DNA of 64,000 bases, taken from contig NC_079879.1 in the NCBI RefSeq assembly GCF_029227915.1, positions 24,506,501 to 24,570,500 of the forward strand. The letters are read 5' to 3'. The notes under the pieces were generated by a model, which searched no databases, had not been told where the DNA came from, and saw nothing but the letters and a program-made list of their open reading frames with translations. This stretch comes from Hydractinia symbiolongicarpus. Taxonomy: Eukaryota; Cnidaria; Hydrozoa; Anthoathecata; Hydractiniidae. The translations under genes and the position numbers were made by a program. Of this stretch, positions 43,915-55,192 are shown piece by piece; the stretch's first letter is position 1, and the number at the start of each line of letters is the position of its first letter.

Positions 43915-46689
43915 TTATCTTGTATCTGGTGAAATGAGTGATTCAGTCTTATCCAATACCGTGTTAGCAAGAAATTGAAGATTGACGTCCGAAAATGCGT
44001 TTACGTTTCGACTTTGCAAAATGCTTGTTCTTTGGCCTGATATCTTTATAGCTTGGAGTAAAGTTCTTAAAGGAACAAAAGCTTCCGATATCTCGCTTTG
44101 CTCTTCTGACATATTTAAATTATAATGCATCGCTTCACTGGGTAACTTTAACATGATGTGCTGTGCTAAATAACGACTAGCCGTCGGATGTCCCCAGTAT
44201 TTTAAAACGACGTTAGCGTCCTCTTTGGATAGACAAGCGATGAGTTTTTGTTTGACGGCGACGTTCACAGGAATGTCAGGAATTTCGACGACGACTTGAG
44301 ATACAAAATTACAGTCAATAACAAACACATGAGCATCGAGATATTCCTGGAACTGATGTCTCGTCAGCGAACGAAAACCCAGAAAACATAGCAGATCATT
44401 TAACCTGGGAAAGCTTGGATGACTGAGTTCATCAAAAATAACTTTAAAGCGTTCTGTGATTTGAAATAATGCTAACTCGAATTCGTCTGCCGGTTCATTT
44501 AAGCTCTTGCTATATATGGCATCTTCGGATTCGAAATTTAAAGATTTTAAAACGATCCTCCAGAGAGTGTTAACGACCTTGCAACGAACAGAAGCATATT
44601 CCTGACACATTTTAATGGCTTTCGATTTTGTTTCTTTTCCAAATATCTTCACTATGTACGCAACAAATTTTTCCATTGTTACAGAATTTTTATGAAGATT
44701 ACTCTTCGTTTCCAATTGCTCAACACGTAACTCTGGAAGGGAGTTCGTGCTTTCAGGTTTTATAGCACCTGTTTCGCTAGAAGTCATGCTTTTGCGTACC
44801 TCTGCAGCAAACGTCTCGGTACTTAAACTAGCCAAATACAGAAGCTTTAGAGGAAATCTCTTGTTGCGGTGCTCAACTTCGTAACATAAATATTGATACA
44901 CGTTACTCCAAAACGAATTCGCGTTGTTATGAAGGACTTTTCGTAACTGGCGAATCAAATCTGTTGAGAAATTCTTATAAAACAGATGTACAAGCCGCTC
45001 GCCATGCTCGTTGCGCTCCACCTGACCACGGTACGTTTCATAAAAAGTAAAAGGAAAAACCTTCAAATCTAAAGCCGTGGCCACACTTTTTTTCATGTAT
45101 ATATAAGATGTCGCTATCAAGTATTCCTTAATCAAATCTGATGTTTCGAAATTGGCGGGATCCAAAGAAAACCTCTCAATGATACTTCTTGACAGCCTCT
45201 TGTCTTTTACATGAAGCATGCTGGAATGGAAGATAGCTACTCTGGTACTGGCTTTTGAATACAGGAAGATCTTGAACATGGCTTTTATGTCAATCTCTAA
45301 TTTGTATGCCTTTTGAGTTTCATTTTCAAACAAGAGCGGGTGTTGTTGCGATGGCAACGATTCTTCCATAATGTAAGAGAACAAAGGAGTTTTGTCTCGT
45401 TCCCAGCCCTCTATAGTTGGTAAAATATGGATGTCATCTCTAAGCAGTATACTATGTACAGGTTCGTGTTCGCAACTAATGTCCAATAAATGGAGAAAAC
45501 ATCCAGGTAAATAGGCGGCTATGTAATCGTTGAGTGGTGCAAACAAAACACGTGGTTGGATATCATGAATTTGACTTGATACAACAGTCGAGCATTGTAA
45601 CTTGTAGCCGCCGTGCACACAACATACAGTATAGTTAATATACCCGCTGCTGTCCGAAGCTAGACTGGAAGAGGATTGCTCCCTCGAAGAAGAAACTGAA
45701 CAATCGTCATCTTCAGTGCTGTAATTTTCTCCAGCTTTTTCTTCAGTTGCATGCTGGTAACAAACGTAAAACGATCCTGGGTTGACAGTGATGACTTCCA
45801 TATTGAAGTGTTTTGAGCTTACGATAGATGAAAAATAGTTTTCGTAATATACACTTTGCTGTTGCATAGCAGCCATCTTGAACGGAATCGGCAGCGGGAA
45901 ATTTAACACATACTCGAAGTCGCCGTTAGGTTTGAACTCAACAACTGTAAGCAGGGCTTTCGCATCAATTTCTTCCTCGTCTATCGGGTATAACTTCACG
46001 AAGAACAGCCGCTGCGCAACAACGTCGAAATGACACCAAAGAAAATGGCCAATAATTTGTTGCGTGGATGGTTGCATGTTCATAACATAGCCTTTATCAT
46101 ACAACACAACCGGCACGTGGTACAAACCAATCGACTCTTTATGGTGGAAAAACAAGAGATGCGAGATTTTATGGTTAGCCTGTGAGTGCTCGTGTAAAAA
46201 CTGAACTTTTTGATACGTTTTCCATTCGATGTTAAGAGAAAAAACGCGGTTCTGAGGCGCTATTTCAGCTATGTATGACTTGAAAACATCACCGCTGTCC
46301 GACGGGCTTACATAACCATCTGTGTTTGGTTTCTCGACAACCGTAAATGCAAGAACAGTTTGATCGCTGTTCACACTAGCGTTGGCGATTTGGATTACCT
46401 TTTCTTGTGTAAAAATCAGCTTGGCCTTGCGGCTGTTGTGGTCGAACAAAGCAACGAATGTTTTTCCAAACAGACATTCCTCACAATTCCATTTGATAAT
46501 CATAATGCCATTTCGTTCTTGTCCGATCAGACGTGGCTGATAGTCGTAAGATTCAATAACGGCGGAGGGTGTTTCAATCCCGTTGCGTTTGCTCTCCACT
46601 TTAAACCAATCGATCATAAGCTTTTTAATCTCATCGACAACATCTTTCAAGAAATCAAACTTCTCACACAGATTAAACATGATTAACAT
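43915..46689 (-). CDS. GSAP: GSAP homologue, gamma-secretase activating protein (924 aa, no introns in the frame)
   Basis: GSAP (pigeon/PION family) is reported to bind gamma-secretase and influence substrate cleavage; its cellular role remains debated. The protein aligns along its length with vertebrate GSAP (about 854 aa): an N-terminal propeller-like half with RNGIMIIKWN, FDVVAQRLFFV and the signature DYIAAYLPGCFLHLLD near residue 390. It continues through the long helical middle to the conserved C-terminal block VVLKYWGHPTASRYLAQHI ... EAFVPLRTLLQAI. A Ser-rich acidic loop (about 322-349) is an insertion relative to vertebrates. I chose the ATG at 46689; the next is at 46680. Upstream TTTTTTAG/GCGG at about 46710 reads as a splice acceptor, so a 5' UTR intron is likely. 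The uninterrupted frame contrasts with roughly 70 nt exons in neighbouring VPS11. Confidence 0.88.
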   Translation of the reverse strand: MLIMFNLCEKFDFLKDVVDEIKKLMIDWFKVESKRNGIETPSAVIESYDYQPRLIGQERNGIMIIKWNCEECLFGKTFVALFDHNSRKAKLIFTQEKVIQIANASVNSDQTVLAFTVVEKPNTDGYVSPSDSGDVFKSYIAEIAPQNRVFSLNIEWKTYQKVQFLHEHSQANHKISHLLFFHHKESIGLYHVPVVLYDKGYVMNMQPSTQQIIGHFLWCHFDVVAQRLFFVKLYPIDEEEIDAKALLTVVEFKPNGDFEYVLNFPLPIPFKMAAMQQQSVYYENYFSSIVSSKHFNMEVITVNPGSFYVCYQHATEEKAGENYSTEDDDCSVSSSREQSSSSLASDSSGYINYTVCCVHGGYKLQCSTVVSSQIHDIQPRVLFAPLNDYIAAYLPGCFLHLLDISCEHEPVHSILLRDDIHILPTIEGWERDKTPLFSYIMEESLPSQQHPLLFENETQKAYKLEIDIKAMFKIFLYSKASTRVAIFHSSMLHVKDKRLSRSIIERFSLDPANFETSDLIKEYLIATSYIYMKKSVATALDLKVFPFTFYETYRGQVERNEHGERLVHLFYKNFSTDLIRQLRKVLHNNANSFWSNVYQYLCYEVEHRNKRFPLKLLYLASLSTETFAAEVRKSMTSSETGAIKPESTNSLPELRVEQLETKSNLHKNSVTMEKFVAYIVKIFGKETKSKAIKMCQEYASVRCKVVNTLWRIVLKSLNFESEDAIYSKSLNEPADEFELALFQITERFKVIFDELSHPSFPRLNDLLCFLGFRSLTRHQFQEYLDAHVFVIDCNFVSQVVVEIPDIPVNVAVKQKLIACLSKEDANVVLKYWGHPTASRYLAQHIMLKLPSEAMHYNLNMSEEQSEISEAFVPLRTLLQAIKISGQRTSILQSRNVNAFSDVNLQFLANTVLDKTESLISPDTR

Positions 46690-47396
46690 ACGTTGCAATC
46701 AACCGCCTAAAAAATAATTAGGATTATTTTTAGTAAAGCAATGAACCAGTAGTTCTCTATGAAGCCTGATCCTGATATAGTCTGGAAAGACTTATGACTT
46801 GTTAAATTGGCAATATTCCATGAGTTGCAATACAATTATAATTTTCTATTTTTTGTCATTTTCCAGGGGATTACAAATCTTAACCAAAAAAATTCATTCT
46901 ATTTCGACTTCAGAAAATTTATATCTTAATGTGGGCCACATATACTATGCACCTCTCAATTTTAGTTACTTTTTTTACAATTTTAGAAAATTTTTGGATT
47001 TTAAGTCAAAATGTAGAAGAAAAAATATATTACAATTATTTGACATTTTAGTAGCTCTTGACAAACCTTTAAAAAATTAAAAAAGTTATGAATAAACCAG
47101 TCTAAGGTACATTCTAGTGAATCTTTTCTTCAAAAGTTAAAAAAGCTTGAAAAAACAATTTTGGAGATATTAGGAGGTTCAAATAGGGCAAGTCTAAGCA
47201 GTTGATTTCTTCTAATATTATTCAAAATACTGTTGATTAGTCTATGATGAATTACGATCAAGCAACTCCAAAGATTTTGCAATGCATTGAAGATCTGTAA
47301 TAATTGATGTTTTGATGCCATACCTTGTTTTCTGCACATATGCGAGTTTCAAATTGAAAAAGAAAGTATTTCAGCATAGAATTCATACCGTATAGC

Positions 47397-47586
47397 TGTT
47401 CACATTATGAAACGTTGCGTTATAAAAACCTATCCGATACATAACGTATCACTTTTCAAATCGTTGCGTCATGATAGCTACCCGCTATAAAAATCATGCT
47501 GCAAAGGAGCCTCAATAGTGTGAACAGAAGGCCTATCCAATATGAATTTTATAACGGCATGAAAGCTATCCGGTATAATGTGAACA
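47397..47586. mobile_element. MITE candidate with TGTTCACATTAT inverted ends
   Basis: The left end TGTTCACATTAT and the right end ATAATGTGAACA are perfect 12 bp inverted complements 190 bp apart. The interior contains further AACG/CGTT and TATCCGATA-like words in both orientations. No target duplication or second copy is visible in the window. Confidence 0.5.
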
Positions 47587-49479
47587 TGGCCTTAAGTTTA
47601 ATAACTTCAACTTGCAGTTCAAAAAGAAAGCTCTTCATGTGAATGTCATGTGAAAATGGAAAACATCAATGTTGATGCTAATAGCACAGCAAATCAATAT
47701 TAATGATCAACATTGCTTTAAACTGCTTAAAGTAGTGTTAAAAATTTGAATGTTAGGTGTCATAATCATGCACAAATAGTTCAAACATAATGTTGCCAAC
47801 ATTATTAATTATATAGCAAGCATATTTTGAAGCTAAAATAAGTTTTCACAAACATACTAAAACTAAGAAAGAAAATATATTTAGAAAAGAGTGCATCGAA
47901 ATCTTCAAATCTCCGGGAGAATTAATATCGTACGCTAGTGTAAATTTGAGAAAAATCTGAAGAATTTGAATTTGTTGTTGCTCACACAATGAATAAGGGG
48001 CAGTGTGTTTACTGGAGATCAAGTTTAACGTTTCTTTAATGGCAAAAACATGTTTAAGACGAAATGAAAATCTATAAAACCTTAAAGATTCCTCTGCTTA
48101 CTCCTTTTGATGGCAAATTATATATCTATTACAAATTTCTTTGTTGTCTTAGACTATGCTGTAGTGGTGCACATGCTCAGACACAGTGTTAGTAATAAAT
48201 TAAATTAATGCAGTGCAGGGATAATTTTAATAAAAAACAATATTACAACAATTCACTATTTTTATTATTGTACCACCAGTTTTTGTATCATAAATCATTT
48301 TCTATCCGTACTTCCGGACATCAAAACTATATGTTTTGCAATTGCATTTACGCAGCTGGCATGGGTAGGTAAGTTTAAGAAAAAAAACATCAACGTTTCT
48401 CCTGGAAACTTGGTATGGACGTGCTCCCTAATGAAATTTCCATGTCTGTCTTTTCAAACCGCAAAGTTTTGTAAACATTGCCAAGTAATCATTATATGTA
48501 AATGTTATATGTACCACTAGTAATCAACTGTCACTCTTTATTTTTTTTTACTGTAAAAATAGTATATAGGAATAGAGTTTAAGAAATTATACATAAGGGA
48601 AAATTTTAGTCTAAAAAAAAATATACATTCTTTTTGTATACAATGCCTCCAAAAATTCCCAAATTTTGAACAATTGTTAAACAATTTGCCTTAGGGCAAA
48701 AAAGAGTTTTGGATAATATAGTCTATAAAAAAATGATAAAATTAAATAAATGGAGCTAAATAAACATTTAGCTCATGTTAATTGTGGTGACTGCAGTAAT
48801 GTCTCGGTTGCCTTGTACTTACTAATGTTCTTAGGATCACATATAAGGAAACTTTACTTGAAACAATATTAGTCAATACAGGATAGGAGACTTGCCTCGC
48901 CTACCAGCTTTAAGATGTCCCGCTTATTAGGACAGGCCTACAAATACCTGTACATTATCCATTTCAAGTTTGGCTCTGCAAACAACCAGCTAAAGATTCC
49001 CACCGCCCTCCCTATACTTTTCATAATGCTGTGTAGGGTTTGCCAAAGTAACAACATTTTTTGTTTTTGTTTTTACGTGATGCCACTCTGGTCAGCCAAT
49101 GCGGAGTATCATTGGCTCTTCACCACATAGCGTTCGTCACCGCAACCATTGTTTAAGATAAGAGTTAGCCGAGTTCAGTATATGACTGGTTTAAACTGGC
49201 TTATCCCTCACTCATCAACAAAGATGGAGACACTTGCTCTAGCTGTACAGTTTCCTTGAACAACTATTTGGCTAAAAGTGTTCAAGGTTTTAGTCCAGCA
49301 ATGGGAGCAAGAGTCCTGGCTAATTACACATTGCGCGTTTTAACTGATGGGGATGTCGGGCTTCCTAAGTCAGACAAAATTTTGGACAGATACACGTGTG
49401 TGGCCTGTTGATTATATCATTACTTGATATTATTACTGTATGCTATTATTAATTTTTAATATTATTATTATTTATATTG

Positions 49480-49915
49480 AAGAATAGAAGAGAATAATGA
49501 GATTTGAGGAAGTAATGCCGTGGGAGACATTCACAATTGCAGTCCAGCCAAGATGTACATGTTATTGTGAGTGTGTCATACTATTAAAGTGCATTATGAC
49601 GAAGAGAATAATGAGATATGCCGTGGTAGACATTCAAGCTTGTCGTACCATTGAAGTGAATGTGATGAAATTAATGCTGTGGGGGCCATTCAAGCTTGTC
49701 CTACCATTGAAGTGCATTACGATGAAATGCTGTGGGAGACACTCACAATGGAGTGCGGCCTAGATTACATGTCATTGTGAGTAGATCTTACCATTGAAGT
49801 GCATTATGATGAAGAGAAGAACGAGATATGTCATGGGAGACACTCACAACTGAGGGCAGCCAAGATGTACATGTCATTGTGAGTGTCTGTCTCATACCAT
49901 TTAAGTGCATATGAT
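49480..49915. repeat. Degenerate tandem repeat, unit about 60-120 bp
   Basis: Words such as GAAGAGAATAATGAGATATG, CGTGGGAGACATTCACAA, GCCAAGATGTACATG, TCATTGTGAGT and ACCATTGAAGTGCATTATGA recur in the same order four to five times, with some units internally shortened. This is an old minisatellite or satellite monomer array. A long open frame across it is incidental. Confidence 0.8.
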
Positions 49916-50092
49916 GGGGTTAGTACTGTTTTTGTATCTGCACATGTATCTGTCCTGCTGTTATTGTTTAATCTTATTGCCTGGCATACCAATCTATGCG
50001 ACGAATATACAACTGTGTTTCAATGCGAAGGATGTTGTATAAATTTATTTCATAATACAATGTTCTTTATTATTATGATGTGCTTTTACTGA

Positions 50093-50146
50093 GGAACCTG
50101 GACAATTAAATACCTAAGCTGAGAACCTGGACAATTAAATACCTAA
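50093..50146. repeat. 24 bp direct repeat x 2
   Basis: GAACCTGGACAATTAAATAC, continued by CTAA, occurs at 50093 and again 30 bp later at 50123. No further copies follow. Confidence 0.9.
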
Positions 50147-53100
50147 AAATAACAATTCGCTCTGCATTATCTTAGCCAGGTGAACAACGACTGAACAATT
50201 TTTTAAGTGTAGACTAACTGGTAAAAATAGGCATTTTAGGAGCTAAGTCATAAGTTAGGAATACAAAAAAGTCCTCTTTGCTGAAATGTGAACTTTAGGA
50301 TTATGTTTCCTATGCATCACAACCAAATAAAATGTCTCTTAACAATAAACTTTAAATGTGTAGTATTCTCCTTGTTATTCACTTAATCCAATTTTTCTGT
50401 CTGCTTTTTGAGCAATAGAAAAGGATACAAGGCGATGTTTAAAGCAGACCCATATAGCTACATATTAGACAAGTTGGCAAGTATTCAAATCAAGTATTCA
50501 AATTGTCATAAATTAGGCTTCAGAAATAATTCTAAGTGGAATTTAGATGCGTAAATCATACAACTTGGACATTTTGGTCAATTTTTTTTTTTGCTTGAAT
50601 CTTCACAAATACTTGCTCCTATTTACTAAATTTTTGCCAATTTGTTTAACGGAACGGCATATATATAGTTAAAACCATCAATTTATGAAGTGAGTGGAGT
50701 TGCAATATCGTCACCAAAGTGTTTTGATAATCACATACTAAGGAGAGTACACTCTTAGCTAACAAACAGTCAGTGTGTATATACCACGATTGATGTGAGA
50801 AATCTTACATTGGTCTTTAATCAGCACTTTACATTGTCAGACAATGAGTTTGATTTGGTTCTGTATAGTACTCCTTGCAGAAATAACTTTATCCATATCA
50901 AATAGGTGTTTCCTACCAATTTTTTAATAACATATATTCAAAGAAATGGTATAAAGCATATACCGTCCGCATTATGTGAATATCTTAATTGTATACAGGA
51001 TTTCACATTTCTCGCTATTTTTCTCTGGATGTATTAACATGGTATCGATCCTGAGCCAATCTCACTTGTACCAAAATTTTCGTACTTCACAGAAGAGACA
51101 CCTAAACATCGCTCGGGTAGTTCACCAATAAGAAATTTTTTTTGTGGTGGGGTATGACATTTTTATCTATTGTTATCTTTAAAATCATTCATTAAATTAT
51201 ATGTTTTCAATATTTAGAAAGCTTGTATGATGATTTCCCAAATAATGGTATAAAAATTATTAAGAAAAAAAAATTTGAAAGTTTAATAGACACGGATATA
51301 AAATGACCCTCTCCTAAAAATAAGATCTTTTTTACAAAACTACTACTGGGTTTTCATGGTTGCTGCTTGGTTTTTTGTGATTGCAAAATTGATTTTTAAA
51401 CATTTTTTTTACTTTTGGAGATATTTAGTATTAACTTTTTTACCACAATTCTCAACCTTTTTTTATTATGGGGAAACTCATCATAACTCACATTCTGCTT
51501 TTCTTCTTCTTAGATTTTCCTCTTCAGGCTAGGCATGTTCTCCACCCCAGATCTTTTATAGTTTTGTCAAAGAGGTTTTAAACATAAGAAGTACTCTCTT
51601 TAAAAATTAACACTGTTAAAAAGACCTTTAAAGTGTTGACAGAAACCTTATACTTATACATAAATAATTTTCACTATGGTATCAACCCTTAGTTGACAGT
51701 TTTTTTTTACATCTTCTTATGCAGCATGTGCTTGCTCACATAATTGAGCAGTAAAAATTGATACCCAAGATGATTATGTGCAAACAAATATTTGATCTTC
51801 ATCACATAGTAAAAAAACATTTTTTTAATTTTTTTAATTTTTGGCAAATTAATTTAAAAAAAAATATTTGTGCACTGCTAGAAAGTCCAGATTATTTTTT
51901 GAAACATTGATTTTTTTTTACACTCACACCTTAAGAACACATATTCATCGCCATATGTGCTCTCATCCACAGACCCTCTTTGTTGATTCAGTTCACCAAT
52001 GCCTCATCAATTTTTTTAGCAATAGAAAAGGGTAATATAGCTGATATAGACACTAGCTACAACTTTTGCAAGCATTTTAATCACAAAATAGGCTTTTGAA
52101 ATAATTTCAGAGGATCTCACATTGAGAAAAACACATCACAAAATTGAGACGTAAATCACGGAACTAGCCTGTTTCTTGCAAGCAAAGTTTTATATATACA
52201 AGCCTATTTATAAATAAGTCGCGAACGTTTGCAAAGTTTCATATATGCGCACGCTTCCGACAGGCAAGAAAAGAAGGACCAAATAAGCCAAATTGGCTAT
52301 TTACGTTCCCAGCCGGCACAAGACGTCTTTTAGACGTCTTAAGATGTCTTTTTTTAATCTTCTGTTAGAAAACGCTATTAAGATGTCTTTAATGCATCTT
52401 CTTAAGAACGTCTTTCAAAAGACATCTTTTATACGTCTTTTGAAAGTAAATAAATGCGAATCCTGTAGTATACGCATTTTAGATGTCTTTTAGAAGATCT
52501 TTAAAAGACGTCTTTTAAAAGACATCTAAAAGTTATCTAAAATATATCTTTTAAAAGACGTCTTTCTCTTTTTGCTATAATGCATCTAAAACGCGTCTTT
52601 TAAAAGACGTCTTTTCCTACTTCTAAAAGTGGTCTAAAATGCGTCTTTTAAAAGACGTTCGATTTTTTATATGGAAAATTCGATTTAAAATAACGGGGGT
52701 GTTCGCAAACTTAGTTAGCATGTTTATTTTGTAGGAAATCAATTTTTCACGAAATTGAAAGTGGTAATTGTCACTTTTAATTATTTTTAAATACTAATGT
52801 ATTTTGGCGACCCTTCATAATACGTTTTTATTTCATTACGTCGTAATTTTGTTTTCCTGCACCCCCTGACGGATATTCTTTGACACTTGACCATTGGAAC
52901 ACTCAATAAAAATTGGCGGTAGTTTCATGAAAGCATCTGCGGGATACCGGTCGTTTAAAAAGTAAGTATTTTTGGTTTTGGTGTTTAATGAAGGAACCGT
53001 TATTTTTATTCTATATGCTTTTATTTTTAGACAAAAACTATTTCTTTTAACCTTGAAAGAAATTGAGAAAATGTATATATTTTGTTTTTGTTATACACTG

Positions 53101-53533
53101 CTGAAGCTAGCTAATTAGTTATTAGGTAGCACCTAGCTATATAGGACGCTAGCTAACTTCAAGCTAAATGGAAAATACTGTCTAATTTTATCTTTATCTA
53201 ACTCTAATCCTAACCCTGTCTTATTGCTCTTCGGTACAAACTGTCAATGGAAGCTCTGCCCTCCGCCTTTCTTCCTTTACCAGTCAATCAACAAAGTCAA
53301 TTTTTCATATTTACCATTCATGACACTGTCCAGGTGTTTCAGAGTGATTTTAATCTGCAGAAAGTTCAGTTATGCCATGTTTACATAATATCAACATACA
53401 TAAAGAGACCACATAACTAAAAACTAATTATATTTTGGTGTCATTAATGAAAACATGTTTTGGTAAAATAAAATTTATATATATATACATTTTGTTTTTT
53501 AAATTTGAAACAAACCTTCAACTAAATTTTCAG

Positions 53534-54058
53534 ATACTGTCACTTTGGGCAATAAATGATTCCCGTCTCCGCAAAGAAAGGAGATTGGTTAATCAAAAAG
53601 TTGACGAGATTTTAAACGGTGAAGATAGTGATCAACATGACCTGTTAAGCAATCCTTCTGACAATGAAAATGATAGATGTATCAGTTGTGATGACGAGCC
53701 TTTAGATTCCTTATTCTCATCAAATGAAAATGAAATTCTGTATAACAGTCTGGATACAGTGACCAATCCAGAATCATTAATTTTATCTGACATTTCACGA
53801 TGGGCAGCTAAAAGTGGATGTTCCAGAGAGTGTTTAAATCAACTTTTGTTGATATTACGTAAACATGGCATGACTGAACTTCCTGCAGATAGTAGAACTC
53901 TACTTGAAACACCACGTCATGTCGAAACTGCTCATAAATGTGGTGGAATTTATTCTTATGTTGGTATTGTTAAACAAGTGAAAAAGATGTTTGATTCAAG
54001 TTATAATGTTTTAAGAATGTTCTACTGTGCTACAGTCATTTACAAAAATAATGAGTAA
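53534..54058 (+). CDS. Transposon-encoded protein fragment, similar to the N-terminus of transposase-domain-containing proteins
   Basis: This open frame lies inside the 3.08 kb element. A splice acceptor (TTTTCAG) precedes it, followed by a conserved-looking module: an acidic linker, then DISRWAAKSGCSRECLNQLL, LLILRKHGM, LPADSRTLLETPR and YSYVGI. From memory, the pattern WA...L..LL.ILR.H....LP.D.RTLL.TPR is common at the start of large transposase-domain proteins in cnidarians and arthropods; I cannot run the search. A donor (GA/GTAAAT) overlaps the stop. A second frame at about 54190-54309 (NERFKDANEQEMRRIIGTKL) could be a later exon, but the phases do not join cleanly. Upstream codons back to an ATG at 53447 are probably intron. 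It is likely a degraded remnant. Confidence 0.55.
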   Translation: MLSLWAINDSRLRKERRLVNQKVDEILNGEDSDQHDLLSNPSDNENDRCISCDDEPLDSLFSSNENEILYNSLDTVTNPESLILSDISRWAAKSGCSRECLNQLLLILRKHGMTELPADSRTLLETPRHVETAHKCGGIYSYVGIVKQVKKMFDSSYNVLRMFYCATVIYKNNE

Positions 54059-54930
54059 ATCGTTTTGCTATTACATAGTATGCAAATGATCGCGTTAGGT
54101 TCATTGGTCTATTTCTCAAACATTTACTGACTACGTTTCTATAAAAATCTATTATTTATCTGGAAATAAGCTATTTCTTTCTCTCTAGAATCTGTCAACG
54201 AGCGTTTTAAAGATGCGAACGAACAAGAGATGAGACGCATAATTGGAACCAAACTTCGAAACGCTCCCAGTCAAAGGATCAGGGACATAAGGGGTACCTT
54301 AAATGTATAAATTTCCAAAAAACAAATAAAAAGCCCTTTCGACTTACCTCATTTATGAATGTCATTTATACATTTAATATATCTCTTTTTGTTTCTTCTG
54401 AACAGACTTCCTTATTATTTCCAATATTTATTTTGTTTATTTCGGCCTTGCAAGCGTTACGACGAATTTCAACTACTAGCAACTTTCACAAAATTTTTAA
54501 GGTGACTCTTTCATATGGCCTAAGCTCAATATGCTTAAGATTTTTTCGACTAGAGTTCCAATTTATGCTTTAAATAGCATGGATAAGTTCACAAGTAGAA
54601 TTCGTATTACAGATTATTGTAATGATCACAATTTGTAAATATGAATATATAAATGAATTGTATAGTGTTGATTATTAATAATATTTTATTTATTTATTTC
54701 CGGTTATATTTAAATTATATTTATGTAATTATAAAATATATTTATTGTACGAGTTTGATATAAAAAGTTCAAAATATTTTTATCGCAAAATATTTGTCGT
54801 CTTTCATGTCGTTATTTCTGCAATTTATTAAAAATGTACGTTTTAAAACGTTAACGTAAACGTCTTAAATTTATTTTATCAAATGCCTACAAAAACAACA
54901 AAAACAAAGGAAGACGTCTTATAGATAGAT

Positions 54931-55192
54931 AAAAGAAGTCTTTGTCAAGATGCATTTAAGAAGTTGCATTTAAGATGCATTTTAGTCGCTTCTACATCTG
55001 TAAAAGGTCTAAAAGGCGTCTTTAAAAAGACGCGTCGTAATAGTTTTTCTTAAAAACGTCTAAAAGAAGTCTTTGGGAAGATGCATTTAAAAAGTTGCAT
55101 TTAAGATGCATTTTAGTCGCTCCTACATCTGTAAAAGGTCTAAAAGACGTCTTTAAAAAGACGCGTCGTAAAAAAATTTCTTTAAAACGTCT
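54931..55192 (+). repeat. 131 bp direct duplication in the right arm of the transposon
   Basis: Two adjacent copies of a roughly 131 bp unit, starting AAAAGAAGTCTTTG at 54931 and 55062, share the sequence through GTTGCATTTAAGATGCATTT and AAAAAGACGCGTCGTAA. They make the right subterminal region longer than the left. Confidence 0.85.

Larger units (their letters stand above)
46690..52307. other. Gene-poor, repeat-rich stretch
   Basis: More than 5 kb of AT-rich DNA without a convincing gene. The supported contents are a MITE candidate at 47397-47586, a degenerate tandem repeat at 49480-49915 and a short direct repeat at 50093-50146. A more GC-balanced block at about 48880-49400 looks unlike the rest and may be an unclassified repeat. 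Reading frames here are short and match no known family. Confidence 0.6.

Noticed and set aside
46690..46698. GSAP start three codons upstream
   Set aside because: That codon is TTG; the first ATG in frame is at 46689.
53435..53533. N-terminal extension of the transposon protein
   Set aside because: The peptide is hydrophobic AT-rich sequence ending at a clear TTTTCAG acceptor, so it is more likely intron.
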